Below, one piece after another: positions 37,532 through 46,184 of a stretch of 64,000 nucleotides of DNA (within the stretch, counting starts at the first letter, position 1; every line of letters begins with the position of its first letter). The stretch is from Agromyces seonyuensis. Lineage in GTDB: Bacteria; Actinomycetota; Actinomycetes; Actinomycetales; Microbacteriaceae. The stretch spans positions 1-64,000 of the forward strand of contig NZ_WSTA01000003.1 of assembly GCF_009789225.1 (NCBI RefSeq), in the 5' to 3' direction. The notes under the pieces were generated by a model. It had not been told where the DNA came from, made no database searches, and worked only from the letters and a program-made list of their open reading frames with translations. Both the position numbers and the translations under genes were made by a program.

Positions 37532-38479
37532 ATGGCTGCGAAGCGCGTGACGATGAAGGATGTGGCGCGCGCCTCGGGCGTCTCGGCGTCGACCGTGTCG
37601 TTCGTGCTCAACGACGCCCCGGGTCAGACCATCCCGGATGCCACCCGCGAACGCGTGCGGCGGGCCGCCGCGGAGCTCGGCTACGTGCCGCACGGCCTCG
37701 CGCGGGCGCTGCGCGAAGGCTCGAGCCGCATCGTCGTGCTCAACGTCGCCCGCCTCCCCCGCGACGGCGTCGCCCTCGCCGGCTTCATCGGCGGGCTCTC
37801 CGACGAGCTCGCCGAGCACGGGCACACGCTGCTCGTGCGCTACCGCGACGCCCCGGACGACGCCGACCCCGTGCTCGCGGCCATCTCGCCGCGCGCGGTG
37901 CTCGACCTCGACCGCGTCTACTTCGACGACGAGCCCGAGCTCGCCGACGGCGGCTGGGTCGACGGACTCGCGGCCCACACGGCGGTGCAGCTGCGGCACC
38001 TCGTCGGCGCCGGGCACCGGAGCATCGCCTTCGCGCTGCGCGGCGACGAGCGCCTCAGCCGGCTCGGGGCCCTCCGCTTCGACTACGCGCGCGACGCCGC
38101 GGCCGAGGCCGGCCTGCCGGCGCTCGTCCCCGTCGCGGTCGGGCACCCCGCCGCCGCCCACGACCGCGACGCCCTCGCCGCACTGCTCGCCGAGCATCCC
38201 GAGATCACGGCCGTCGCGGGCGTCGACGACGAGGCGGCCATGCGCGTGCTCGCGGCCGCCCGCGCACTCGGCCTCGCGGTGCCCGATCGGCTCGCGGTCA
38301 TCGGCTTCGACGAGACGCCGTTCGCCGAACTCGCCGAGCCCCCGCTGACCACGGTGCGCATCGACACCGCGGCCTTCGGCCGGCGCGCGGCCCGCGAGCT
38401 GCTCGGCCTGCCCGCCGCGACGGATGACCGCGGGTCGGCCTCGCTCGCGGCGACGGTCATCCGGCGCGAGTCGGCCTGA
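37532..38479 (+). CDS. LacI-family transcriptional regulator
   Basis: This 315-residue regulator has a LacI helix-turn-helix and hinge at the N-terminus (MKDVARASGVSASTVSFVLND, residues 8-28) and a periplasmic-binding-protein-like effector domain. GGGGAG precedes the ATG. It probably controls the divergent dehydrogenase through the palindrome at 37461. Confidence 0.88.
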   Translation: MAAKRVTMKDVARASGVSASTVSFVLNDAPGQTIPDATRERVRRAAAELGYVPHGLARALREGSSRIVVLNVARLPRDGVALAGFIGGLSDELAEHGHTLLVRYRDAPDDADPVLAAISPRAVLDLDRVYFDDEPELADGGWVDGLAAHTAVQLRHLVGAGHRSIAFALRGDERLSRLGALRFDYARDAAAEAGLPALVPVAVGHPAAAHDRDALAALLAEHPEITAVAGVDDEAAMRVLAAARALGLAVPDRLAVIGFDETPFAELAEPPLTTVRIDTAAFGRRAARELLGLPAATDDRGSASLAATVIRRESA

Positions 38480-38488
38480 AGCCCCGTC

Positions 38489-38633
38489 GGTCGAGTCGGC
38501 GCGCCAGCGCCGTATCGAGACCCGGCACGGCGCCTCACGCGGTCTCGATACGCTTCGCTACTCGACCGACGAGACCTTCGCTACTCGACCGACGAGACCT
38601 TCGTTACTCGACCAGCGCTACTCGACCGACGGG
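38489..38633. repeat. Palindromic-repeat cluster with short tandem tails
   Basis: A forward unit of the GC-core subtype (38489-38522, GGTCGAGTCGG...) is followed by an inverted 27-bp unit (38541-38567), then repeated CTACTCGACCGACGAGACCTT tails. It fills the gap between two convergent genes, and the GyrI-like gene stops inside it. Confidence 0.92.
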
Positions 38634-39256
38634 CGCACCGGCTGGCGCAGGATCGTGCGCAGCTTCTCGGGAGCGGCGCGGCGCGGGTCGCCGAGGTAGA
38701 CCTCGTGGTGGAGGCCGTCGAACGCGAGACCGCGCTCCGGCATGACCTCGTCGTGCAGCCGCGCGAGCGTCGGCGCTTCGTCGTCGTACGGGCCGACGTG
38801 CAGGATCTGGAGCGAGCGCCCCTCAGTCCAGCGCCGCAGTTCGAGGCGTGCGAGCGGTTCGGCGAGCTCGGGCTTCTTCGTCGCGACCGCGGCCACGGCC
38901 GCCTCGAACGCCGCCGCGTCGACGTGCGCCGGTTGCAGGATGAGCATCGTCCAGTCCCACTCGGTCTTGCGTCCCCGGGTGAACACGCTCGGGTCCGCCG
39001 CATCCCAGAGCCCCTCGAGCGGCGCGACCGTCCAGTCGGGGCCGCCGGAGCGCTTGCTCGTCATCTTCAGCGAGTACGAGACCGCGTAGAGCGCGCCGAC
39101 CGCCTCGGCGTACGCGGGAGCCGTGTTGGGATCGCCGTGCCCGGCGAGCGCGAGGTGCGTCAGCTCCGGCACGTCGACCTCGACGAAGTCGGCCGTCGGC
39201 GCCGTGAACAGGGCGCGGTGCTCGCGCGTGAGGTCGAGCTTCGTCGGTGCGGCCAT
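38618..39256 (-). CDS. GyrI-like small-molecule-binding protein
   Basis: This 212-residue protein matches the GyrI-like/SOUL-type domain family, with PAYAEAVGALYAVSYSLKM, a Trp-rich middle (TEWDWTMLILQP) and HVGPYDDEAPTLARLHDE. These bind small molecules and often occur with MerR/AraC regulators. The ATG has TAGCGT six bases upstream. The final PSVE and the TAG stop come from the repeat cluster. Confidence 0.8.
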   Translation of the reverse strand: MAAPTKLDLTREHRALFTAPTADFVEVDVPELTHLALAGHGDPNTAPAYAEAVGALYAVSYSLKMTSKRSGGPDWTVAPLEGLWDAADPSVFTRGRKTEWDWTMLILQPAHVDAAAFEAAVAAVATKKPELAEPLARLELRRWTEGRSLQILHVGPYDDEAPTLARLHDEVMPERGLAFDGLHHEVYLGDPRRAAPEKLRTILRQPVRPSVE

Positions 39257-39262
39257 CCTCCG

Positions 39263-39268
39263 ACGCTA
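39263..39268 (-). promoter_or_regulatory. -10 box of the GyrI-like gene
   Basis: On the minus strand TAGCGT stands six bases before ATG 39256, a leaderless arrangement. Confidence 0.55.
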
Positions 39269-39288
39269 CTGAGCGGCGGACGAGCCGG

Positions 39289-39678
39289 CTACTCGCCCGG
39301 GTGCGACGCCGGATGGGTCGAGGGCGACGAGTGGAGCGAGAGGATGAGCCCCGCGATGTCGCGCACGAGCTCGAGGGGCAGCGGCTTCGAGTACGGGAGC
39401 TCGACGGTGTCGGTCTTCGAGCGCCAGGGCGCGATCTCCTCCTCGAGCGCTCCCTCGGCACGCGGCACGGGGTAGAGCCCGATGTGGTGCTTCCACCCGG
39501 CGAAGTGCATCCAGTACCGACCCCGCACCTCGATCGCGGGCATCCCGTAGCGGAGCTTCTCGGGCGAACCGGGGAGCACGTCGTGGATCGCGTCGCGCAC
39601 GGCGATCAGTCGGCCGGCGACCTCCGGCGGGAACCCGGCGATGTACTCGTCGACGTTGGAGGGCTTGGCGGCGACCAT
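39289..39678 (-). CDS. DUF1801 domain protein
   Basis: This 129-residue protein has the DUF1801 (YdhG/YjhX-like) fold: IAGFPPEVAGRLIAVRDAIH, EKLRYGMPAI and FAGWKHHIGLYP. It is a small cytosolic protein of unknown function, sometimes called iron chaperone-like. ATG 39678 is preferred because TACGGT lies seven bases upstream; GTG 39687 overlaps that box. It is in the same direction as the GyrI-like gene. Confidence 0.8.
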   Translation of the reverse strand: MVAAKPSNVDEYIAGFPPEVAGRLIAVRDAIHDVLPGSPEKLRYGMPAIEVRGRYWMHFAGWKHHIGLYPVPRAEGALEEEIAPWRSKTDTVELPYSKPLPLELVRDIAGLILSLHSSPSTHPASHPGE

Positions 39679-39685
39679 GCGCGTC

Positions 39686-39691
39686 ACCGTA
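39686..39691 (-). promoter_or_regulatory. -10 box of the DUF1801 gene
   Basis: On the minus strand TACGGT lies seven bases before ATG 39678. Confidence 0.45.
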
Positions 39692-39789
39692 GCCGTCCCG
39701 CGCGCCCGCCGCGAGGCATCCGGCCCGACCCGTCACAACCGGTCGACCGCTGCGGGCCGACCGGGCGATGCGGCGTCGGGCCCGGCGGG

Positions 39790-39795
39790 TAGGCT
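39790..39795 (+). promoter_or_regulatory. -10 box of the gene at 39802
   Basis: TAGGCT lies six bases before GTG 39802, a leaderless arrangement. Confidence 0.55.
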
Positions 39796-39801
39796 CGCGG
39801 G

Positions 39802-40323
39802 GTGGCTGAACTGAGCGATCTCTGGCGGGCGCCGCGCCGTGACGTGCGCGGCATGAAAGAGCAGCTCGCTGCCCTCGAACCGGGCACGCTCGTCGCCGCG
39901 AAGTTCGAGAACCCGCGCTACGGACGATGGATCGTCGAGGGCGAGCTCAAGCGCTCGAGCGCCGGCGACTTCACCGTCGCAGGCTCCCCGATCGGCTCCG
40001 CGAAGGCGCCGGACGGCTCCCTCCTCTCGATCACGGTGCTCGAGGAACCCGCTTCGGTGACGCCGAGCGAGCAGGTGCCCGAGCACGGCGCCGTCGTGCG
40101 CGCCGCCGCCTTCAACGACGGCCACGGTCGCTTCTTCCTCACCGGCACCGTCGTGGAGGCGCCCGTGTTCGACGGCGCGCTGGACGGCGCGTCGATGGTC
40201 GGCGGCTGGCTCCTCGGGCATCCCGGCGTCGCCGGCATCGAGGTGCTCGCCGCGCCCGGCGAGCACGACCAACCGGTGCCCCCGCGCATCACCGCCGTCG
40301 ACGCGAGCGCGCTCGAGGTCTGA
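39802..40323 (+). CDS. Conserved hypothetical protein
   Basis: This 173-residue soluble protein has no recognised family. It starts with a charged helix (LSDLWRAPRRDVRGMKEQLAAL) followed by beta-rich sequence (TLVAAKFENPRYGRWIVEGEL, GRFFLTGTVV) suggestive of a small barrel. The GTG start is fixed by a leaderless -10 box. Its stop is 4 bp from the stop of the convergent membrane protein. Confidence 0.6.
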   Translation: MAELSDLWRAPRRDVRGMKEQLAALEPGTLVAAKFENPRYGRWIVEGELKRSSAGDFTVAGSPIGSAKAPDGSLLSITVLEEPASVTPSEQVPEHGAVVRAAAFNDGHGRFFLTGTVVEAPVFDGALDGASMVGGWLLGHPGVAGIEVLAAPGEHDQPVPPRITAVDASALEV

Positions 40324-40327
40324 CGAC

Positions 40328-40789
40328 TCAGGCCGGGCCTCCCGCGGCCGCGTCGGCCGACGACGGGCGCGAGCGACGTCCGACGGCGAGTCCCGCGGCG
40401 AAGGCCAGCACGAGCGCCCCGAAGCCGAGGCAGGTCCAACCGGCGATCGAGGTCGGCGAGAGCAGCATCGGAACGAAGACGGATTCTGAGAGCGGCTGGT
40501 ACGCGAACCAGCCGAAGGAGCCGACGACGGCGGGCTGCGACTCGGCGAGCAGCACGGCGCCGCCCACTACGAGCAGACCGCCGGCGACGAGCAGCCCTAC
40601 CAGCAGCTTCGAACGCGGAGCGGCAGGCCTGGGGGCGACGGAGTCCCTGCTCGGATCCTCCCATCGATCGACCTCCCCCGCGGGCGCTCCCGCGACGCGC
40701 CGCCGGTTCGTCGGGACCCGCCAACGCGGGGCGCCCGGGCGCCGCACGGGTGCGTCGATCAGCACGAAGATCCGGACGGCTCCCGCCAT
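40328..40789 (-). CDS. Small two-helix membrane protein
   Basis: This 153-residue protein has a basic, Pro-rich N-terminus (about 60 residues) and two hydrophobic helices (about 62-82 and 110-135). No family was recognised. The start at ATG 40789 has no strong ribosome binding site. It is divergent from the alpha/beta hydrolase at 40836. Confidence 0.5.
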   Translation of the reverse strand: MAGAVRIFVLIDAPVRRPGAPRWRVPTNRRRVAGAPAGEVDRWEDPSRDSVAPRPAAPRSKLLVGLLVAGGLLVVGGAVLLAESQPAVVGSFGWFAYQPLSESVFVPMLLSPTSIAGWTCLGFGALVLAFAAGLAVGRRSRPSSADAAAGGPA

Positions 40790-40835
40790 CCCGCCTAACG
40801 TCGTCGGGTCGCATCCACTTGGTTCGGGAGGTCAC

Positions 40836-41747
40836 GTGCGCGAGTCCGAGGTCCGCATCGACGCCGGCGGCGCGGTGCTCGTCGGCACGCTGTTCGAGGC
40901 GGAGGAGCCGGCCCTGGCGATCGTCATCCATGCCGCGACCGCGGTGCCGTCGCGGATCTACGCGTCGTTCGCGCGGGCGCTCGTCGAGCGCGGTGCGACG
41001 GTGCTGACCTACGACTACCGCGGTACCGGGCGCTCGGCGCGGACGCCGCGCAGCCTCGACCGCGGCGTGCGGATGCGCGACTGGATCGACCGCGACGCGG
41101 ATGCCGCGACCGACCGGCTCGCCGAACTGGCGCCCGGCCTGCCGCTCCTCGCGATCGGGCACAGCGTCGGCGCCCACGCGATCGCCCTCGGCGCCGGGCG
41201 CGGACGCCTCGACGGAGCCGTCTTCGTCTCGATGCACCTCGCCAACACGAAGCTCATCCCGGACCCGCGCGAGCGAGCGCGCGTGCGACTGCTGCTCGGC
41301 GCCGTCGCCCCCGTCGCGACGCGGGTCGTCGGCTACATGCCGGGACGCCGGTTCGGACTCGGCGAGGACCTGCCTGCCGCCGCGATGCTCGAGTGGTCGG
41401 GCTGGACGCGCAAGACCGAGTACTTCTTCGACGATCCGTCGATGGATGCCCGCCGCCGCGGTGCGGGCTACGCGATCCCGACCCTCTACGTCGGCATCGA
41501 CGACGACCCGTGGTCGACGCCGCACGGGATGGACCGCTTCGCAGCCCACCTGCCGGCGGCCCCCATCGAACGCCTCCAGTTGACGCCCGCACCCGGCTCC
41601 CCCGCCGGCCATCTCGGCTTCTTCAAGCCGACGCAGTCCGACACGCTCTGGCCGCCCGTGCTCGAGTGGGTGCAGCGGCGCGCGGCATCCGCACGCGCCG
41701 AGCGCGCCGCCCGACCTTCCGCCTCGACCGAACGGGACGCCCGATGA
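40836..41747 (+). CDS. Alpha/beta hydrolase (serine aminopeptidase-like)
   Basis: This 303-residue hydrolase has DYRGTGRSA, a GHSVGAHA nucleophile elbow, an Asp segment (YVGIDDDPW) and a C-terminal GHLGFF histidine. It belongs to the YheT/COG4757-like hydrolases. GTG 40836 has GGGAGG upstream. Its stop overlaps the thioesterase start (ATGA), so the two are co-translated. The partnership with an acyl-CoA thioesterase suggests a lipid or acyl substrate. Confidence 0.78.
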   Translation: MRESEVRIDAGGAVLVGTLFEAEEPALAIVIHAATAVPSRIYASFARALVERGATVLTYDYRGTGRSARTPRSLDRGVRMRDWIDRDADAATDRLAELAPGLPLLAIGHSVGAHAIALGAGRGRLDGAVFVSMHLANTKLIPDPRERARVRLLLGAVAPVATRVVGYMPGRRFGLGEDLPAAAMLEWSGWTRKTEYFFDDPSMDARRRGAGYAIPTLYVGIDDDPWSTPHGMDRFAAHLPAAPIERLQLTPAPGSPAGHLGFFKPTQSDTLWPPVLEWVQRRAASARAERAARPSASTERDAR

Positions 41748-42286
41748 ACCTCTACCTCCGCCTGCTGCTGCTGCGCCTGAACGCGGAGCGCCGCGGCCGC
41801 CTCGGCGTCTGGGACACCTCCCGCACGCCGTTCCGCGTCGTGCCGACCGACCTCGACCTGCTCGGGCACATGAACAACGGCAAGTACCTGACGATCATGG
41901 ACGTCGCCCGCATGGACCTCATGATCCGCTCGGGCTTCTGGAAGCGGTTGGAGGATGCCGGGTGGTACCCGGTCGTCGCCGGCCAGACGATCGCCTACCG
42001 CAAGTCGCTGCAGCCGTGGCAGCGGTTCGACGTGTACACGCGCATCCTCGGCTTCGACGAGCGCTGGGGCTACCTCGAGCAGACCTTCGTCGTCGGCTCG
42101 ACGGTCTACGCGCAGGCGATCGTGCGCAGCCGGTTCCTGAAGAAGTCGGGCGGCTCGGTCGACCACGACGAGCTCTTCGCCCTCGCGGGCGAGCACCCCG
42201 CGCACCTCGAGCTGCCCGAGTGGCTCGACGAGTGGACCGCGAACGCGGTCATCCCGAAGGAGTACGTCTCCGCGCGGGTCGAGTAG
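41744..42286 (+). CDS. Acyl-CoA thioesterase (4HBT hotdog fold)
   Basis: This 180-residue thioesterase has the hotdog motif DLDLLGHMNNGKYLTIMDVAR, with the Asp and His-Met-Asn of the 4-hydroxybenzoyl-CoA thioesterase type. It starts in an ATGA overlap. The last codons GTC GAG TAG lie inside the first repeat of the 42.3-kb cluster, so the repeat provides the C-terminal VE and stop. Confidence 0.85.
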   Translation: MNLYLRLLLLRLNAERRGRLGVWDTSRTPFRVVPTDLDLLGHMNNGKYLTIMDVARMDLMIRSGFWKRLEDAGWYPVVAGQTIAYRKSLQPWQRFDVYTRILGFDERWGYLEQTFVVGSTVYAQAIVRSRFLKKSGGSVDHDELFALAGEHPAHLELPEWLDEWTANAVIPKEYVSARVE

Positions 42287-42588
42287 CGAAGCGTATCGAG
42301 ACCGTTCGTTGGTCGAGTACACCCACGTCGGTCGAGTAGCGAAGCGTATCGAGACCCCCCTCCCCGCCGATCGAGTAGCGAAGCGTATCGAGACCCCCCG
42401 CCGGTCGAGTAGCGAAGCGTATCGAGACCCGGCTCCGTCGTACGGTCCCCTGGTCGCGATACGCTCCTTCGTCGCTACTCGACCAACGGTCGGGTCACCG
42501 GGTCTCGATACGCTCCTTCGTCGCTACTCGACCAACGGTCGGGTCACCGGGTCTCGATACGCTCCTTCGTCGCTACTCGACCAGCGAG
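42277..42588. repeat. Palindromic-repeat cluster, largest copy number
   Basis: Four forward 26-27-bp units (about 42277, 42330, 42369 and 42403) and one truncated copy at 42311 are followed by three inverted 33-bp units (42452, 42501 and 42550). The last two form a 49-bp direct repeat. It fills the convergent gap between the thioesterase and thiolase genes and could fold into alternative long hairpins. Confidence 0.93.
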
Positions 42589-42594
42589 GGTGCC

Positions 42595-43809
42595 TCAGAC
42601 GCGCTCGAAGACCGCCGCGAGCGCCTGGCCGCCGCCGATGCACATCGTCTCGAGGGCGAGGTTCCCGTCGAGCGCGGGGAGCTCGTGGGCGAGGGTCGCG
42701 AGCATGCGCAGGCCCGTCGCGCCGATCGGATGCCCGATCGAGATGCCCGAGCCGCGGGGATTGAGGCGCGGATCCTCGGCGTCGAGCCCCCAGTCGGCGA
42801 GGCACGCGAGCACCTGCACGGCGAAGGCCTCGTTGAGCTCGATCACGTCGAGGTCGGCGAAGCCGACACCGGCGCGGGCGAGCGCCAGATTCGCCGCGGG
42901 CACCGGTGCGACGCCGAACAGGGCGGGCTCGTTGCCGGCGACGCCCCAGGACCTGAGCCGCAGCATCGGCGTCAGGCCGAGGGCGGCCGCCCGCTCGGGG
43001 GTCGTGACGATCGCGGCGGCCGCGGCGTCGTTCTGGCCGGAGGCGTTGCCCGCGGTCACGGTCGCATCCGGGTCGCTGCGGCCGAGCATGGGGCGCAGGC
43101 CCGCGAGCGACTCGAGCGAGGTGTCGGCCCGCGGATGCTCGTCGCGATCGACGATCGTGTCGCCCTTGCGGCCGGGCACCGTGACGGGCACAAGCTCGGC
43201 GTCGAACGCGCCGGAGGACTGCGCGGCGACGGCGCGACGGTGGGACTGCAGCGCGAAGGCGTCCTGCGCCTCGCGCGAGATGCCGTAGTCGCGGCGAAGC
43301 CGCTCGGCCGCGCCGACGTTGCCCTCGGGGCTCGGGAAGCGGCGACCGGCGACGGTCTCGCGGCCGCGGGTGAGGGCGTCGTGGAGCATGAGGCCGGCCC
43401 CGACGATGCCGCGGCGGCCCTCGACGGTGTAGAACGGCGCGTTCGACATCGACTCGGCGCCGAGGGCGACGACGACCTCGGAGGCCCCGGTCTGCACCTC
43501 CATCGCGGCATTGACGACGGCCTGGAGGCCCGAGCCGCAGCGACGGTCGAGCTGATAGCCCGTCGTCGTGACGGGGAAGCCCGCGTCGAGCGCGGCGACG
43601 CGGCCGAAGGCGGGCGCCTCCATGCTCGGGTAGCCCTGCGCGGCGATGACGCCGTCGACCGCGGCCGGGTCGAGGCCGGAGCGCTCGAGCAGCGCGATCA
43701 GCACCGTCTCGGCGAGCTTCGTCGCCGGCACCGCGGCGAGCGCGCCGCCGAAACGGCCGACGGGCGTGCGCAGCGGCGACGCGATCACGACTTCGCGCAG
43801 CTCGGTCAT
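42595..43809 (-). CDS. pcaF: Beta-ketoadipyl-CoA thiolase
   Basis: This 404-residue thiolase has the acyl-binding Cys in DRRCGSGLQ (near 91), GHPIGATG (His near 360) and CIGGGQ (second Cys near 390). With pcaIJ it converts beta-ketoadipyl-CoA and CoA to succinyl-CoA and acetyl-CoA. The ATG overlaps the pcaJ stop (ATGA). It is the last gene of pcaIJF, ending 7 bp from a repeat cluster. A general acetyl-CoA acetyltransferase is the alternative, but context favours PcaF. Confidence 0.88.
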   Translation of the reverse strand: MTELREVVIASPLRTPVGRFGGALAAVPATKLAETVLIALLERSGLDPAAVDGVIAAQGYPSMEAPAFGRVAALDAGFPVTTTGYQLDRRCGSGLQAVVNAAMEVQTGASEVVVALGAESMSNAPFYTVEGRRGIVGAGLMLHDALTRGRETVAGRRFPSPEGNVGAAERLRRDYGISREAQDAFALQSHRRAVAAQSSGAFDAELVPVTVPGRKGDTIVDRDEHPRADTSLESLAGLRPMLGRSDPDATVTAGNASGQNDAAAAAIVTTPERAAALGLTPMLRLRSWGVAGNEPALFGVAPVPAANLALARAGVGFADLDVIELNEAFAVQVLACLADWGLDAEDPRLNPRGSGISIGHPIGATGLRMLATLAHELPALDGNLALETMCIGGGQALAAVFERV

Positions 43810-44522
43810 CGGACTTCCTCCTTCGTGCGGGCGCCGCCCGAGGCATCCGGCGACGAACCCTGCGTCGCGTCGACGAGCGCGAGCCCGGTGAGCTCGGCGA
43901 GCGAGTCGATCGTGTTGTCGCCGAACGCCTGCCGCACGGCGAACCCGTCGGGCGTGACGTCGAAGACGGCGTGGTCGGTGTAGACGCGCGTGACGCAGCC
44001 GACGCCGGTGAGCGGGTACGAGCAGGATGCCACGAGCTTCGACTCCCCCGTCTTCGTCAGCAGGTCGGTCATGACGTAGACGGACTTCGCGCCGATGGCG
44101 AGGTCCATCGCACCGCCGACCGCCGGGATCGCGCCGGGCGCACCCGTCGACCAGTTGGCGAGGTCGCCGTGCTCCGAGACCTGGAAGGCGCCGAGGACGC
44201 ACACGTCGAGGTGACCGCCGCGCATCATCGCGAACGAGTCGGCGTGGTGGAAGTACGCGGCGCCCGGCAGCTCGGTGACGGCCTGCTTGCCGGCGTTGAT
44301 GAGGTCGGGATCGATCCGGCCGGGCTCGGGCGCCGGACCCATGCCGAGCATCCCGTTCTCGGTGTGGAGGATGATCTCGAGCCCCTCGGGGAGCGCGTTG
44401 GCGACGAGCGTCGGGGCGCCGATGCCGAGGTTGACGATCGAGCCCTCGGGGATGTCCGCCGCGATGACGGCGGCGAGCTCGTCGCGCGAGATGCGGGTGC
44501 CGGCGGTGCGCTGCGCGCTCAT
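43806..44522 (-). CDS. pcaJ: 3-oxoadipate CoA-transferase subunit B
   Basis: This 238-residue CoA-transferase beta subunit has the catalytic Glu motif TENGMLGMG and GAMDLAIGAK. It works with PcaI to move CoA from succinyl-CoA to beta-ketoadipate. It overlaps its neighbours on both sides (ATGA). The C-terminal 20 residues are extra and low complexity. Confidence 0.9.
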   Translation of the reverse strand: MSAQRTAGTRISRDELAAVIAADIPEGSIVNLGIGAPTLVANALPEGLEIILHTENGMLGMGPAPEPGRIDPDLINAGKQAVTELPGAAYFHHADSFAMMRGGHLDVCVLGAFQVSEHGDLANWSTGAPGAIPAVGGAMDLAIGAKSVYVMTDLLTKTGESKLVASCSYPLTGVGCVTRVYTDHAVFDVTPDGFAVRQAFGDNTIDSLAELTGLALVDATQGSSPDASGGARTKEEVR

Positions 44523-45277
44523 GCGGCTGCCTCCTCGGCGGTCGCGGCGGCGAGCGGCCGCCCTTCGAGGTCGACCCCGCCGACGAAGGCGCCGTCGGCG
44601 TCGAGCCAGGACCGGATGCCCACCGGGACGACCCGGTCGACGAAGATGCCGGGGGTGACCACGGTCTCGGGGTCGAGCGAGCCGAGCGGCACGAGTTCGT
44701 CGACCTGCACGATCGTGGTCGTCGCGGCCGACGCCATGATCGGACCGAAGTTGCGGGCTGTCTCGCGGTAGACGAGGTTGCCCCAGCGGTCGGCGGCGCG
44801 CGCCGCGATGAGCGCGAAGTCGGCGCGGATCGGGTACTCGAGCACGTAGTCGCGGCCCTCGATCGTGCGCGCCTCCTTGCCCTCGGCGAGCTCGGTGCCG
44901 ACGCCGGTGGGCGAGAAGAACGCGCCGATGCCGGCGCCCGCGGCCCGGATGCGCTCGGCGAGGTTGCCCTGCGGCACGAGCTCGAGCTCGATCCTCCCGT
45001 CGCGGTAGAGGCCGTCGAAGACCCACGAGTCGGACTGGCGCGGGAAGGAGCAGACGATCTTGCGCACCCGGCCGGCGGCGAGCAGCGCCGCGAGGCCGGT
45101 GTCGCCGTTGCCGGCGTTGTTGTTGACGATCGTCAGGTCGGCCGCGCCGTGGGCGATGAGCGCGTCGATGAGCTCGACGGGCTGTCCCGCGCGGCCGAAG
45201 CCGCCGATCATGACCGTCGCGCCGTCGGGGATGTCCGCGACCGCAGCGGCGGCGTCCGGCGTGGTCTTGTCGATCAC
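44519..45277 (-). CDS. pcaI: 3-oxoadipate CoA-transferase subunit A
   Basis: This 252-residue CoA-transferase alpha subunit has GGFGRAGQP near the N-terminus and GIGAFFSPTGVGTELAEGKE in the middle. GTG 45277 has GAGGAGG seven bases upstream. It is the first gene of pcaIJF and faces pcaR across a palindromic operator. Acetoacetate CoA-transferase (ScoA) is the alternative, less likely by context. Confidence 0.9.
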   Translation of the reverse strand: MIDKTTPDAAAAVADIPDGATVMIGGFGRAGQPVELIDALIAHGAADLTIVNNNAGNGDTGLAALLAAGRVRKIVCSFPRQSDSWVFDGLYRDGRIELELVPQGNLAERIRAAGAGIGAFFSPTGVGTELAEGKEARTIEGRDYVLEYPIRADFALIAARAADRWGNLVYRETARNFGPIMASAATTTIVQVDELVPLGSLDPETVVTPGIFVDRVVPVGIRSWLDADGAFVGGVDLEGRPLAAATAEEAAA

Positions 45278-45316
45278 GGCGCCTCCTCGCGTGTGTTCGG
45301 GTGTCCCGTCGAACCC

Positions 45317-45342
45317 TGTTCGCATTGCGAACACGTGTTCGC
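45317..45342. promoter_or_regulatory. PcaR-type operator (inverted plus direct half-sites)
   Basis: TGTTCGCATTGCGAACA is a perfect palindrome with 7-bp arms, and a third half-site TGTTCGC follows at 45336. An inverted pair plus a direct copy is the known layout of PcaU/PobR-type IclR boxes. It lies between pcaI and the divergent IclR gene. Confidence 0.8.
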
Positions 45343-45387
45343 AGGGTGGATACTCGGATGCTAGCACCGACGATCGGAGGACACCCC

Positions 45388-46179
45388 ATGCCGCAGACGG
45401 ATGACCCGGCGCCCCGCGACCCCGACTTCGTGCAGTCCCTCGACCGCGGGCTCGCGGTCATCCGCGCCTTCGGACCCGACCGGCCCGTGCTCACGCTCAG
45501 CGAGGTCGCCCGCGAGACGGGCATGAGCCGTGCCGCGGCCCGGCGCTTCCTGCACACGCTCGTCGACCTCGGCTACGTCGGCACCGACGGCCGCGAGTTC
45601 CACCTGCGCCCGCGCCTGCTCGAGCTCGGCTACGCGTATCTCTCGGGCCTCTCGCTCCCCCAGGTCGCGCAGCCGCACCTCCAGCACCTCTCCGACGAGG
45701 TGCACGAGTCCTCCTCCGCGGCGATCCTCGACGGCCACGACATCGTCTACGTCGCGCGCTCCGCGGTCTCGCGCATCATGTCCGTCGCGATCGGCGTCGG
45801 CACCCGCTTCCCCGCCTACGCGACCTCGATGGGCCGAGTGCTGCTCGCCGGCCTCGACGACGATGCCCTCGACGAGTTCCTCCGCACGGCCGACCTCGCA
45901 CCGCGCACGACCGCCACGATCACCGACCCAGCCGAACTCCGCGCGGAGCTCACCCGGGTGCGCGAGCGAGGGTGGGCCCTCGTCGACCAGGAGCTCGAGG
46001 CGGGCGTGCGCTCGGTCGCCGCACCCGTGCGCGACGCCGCCGGTCGCGTCATCGCGGCTGTCAACGTCGCCGCACCGGCCCGCCGCAGCGCCGACGACGA
46101 GGCGTTCGTCCTCCCGCTGCGGCGCGCGGCGGCGGCGATCTCCGAGGACCTCGCGCGCACGGGCATCCGCCTGACCTGA
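45388..46179 (+). CDS. pcaR: IclR-family regulator PcaR
   Basis: This 263-residue IclR protein has an N-terminal winged helix (LTLSEVARETGMSRAAARRFLHTL) and an effector domain. The FVQSLDRGLAVIRAFG opening is typical of PcaR/PcaU/PobR. GGAGG precedes the ATG. It is divergent from pcaIJF over the operator at 45317, so control of beta-ketoadipate degradation in response to beta-ketoadipate or protocatechuate is likely. Confidence 0.88.
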   Translation: MPQTDDPAPRDPDFVQSLDRGLAVIRAFGPDRPVLTLSEVARETGMSRAAARRFLHTLVDLGYVGTDGREFHLRPRLLELGYAYLSGLSLPQVAQPHLQHLSDEVHESSSAAILDGHDIVYVARSAVSRIMSVAIGVGTRFPAYATSMGRVLLAGLDDDALDEFLRTADLAPRTTATITDPAELRAELTRVRERGWALVDQELEAGVRSVAAPVRDAAGRVIAAVNVAAPARRSADDEAFVLPLRRAAAAISEDLARTGIRLT

Positions 46180-46184
46180 ACGTC

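Noticed and set aside
42287-42594. Small proteins made of SRYAP/RVAKRIET-like peptides in repeat clusters
   Set aside because: These frames consist only of repeat sequence, have no ribosome binding site and recur at every cluster.
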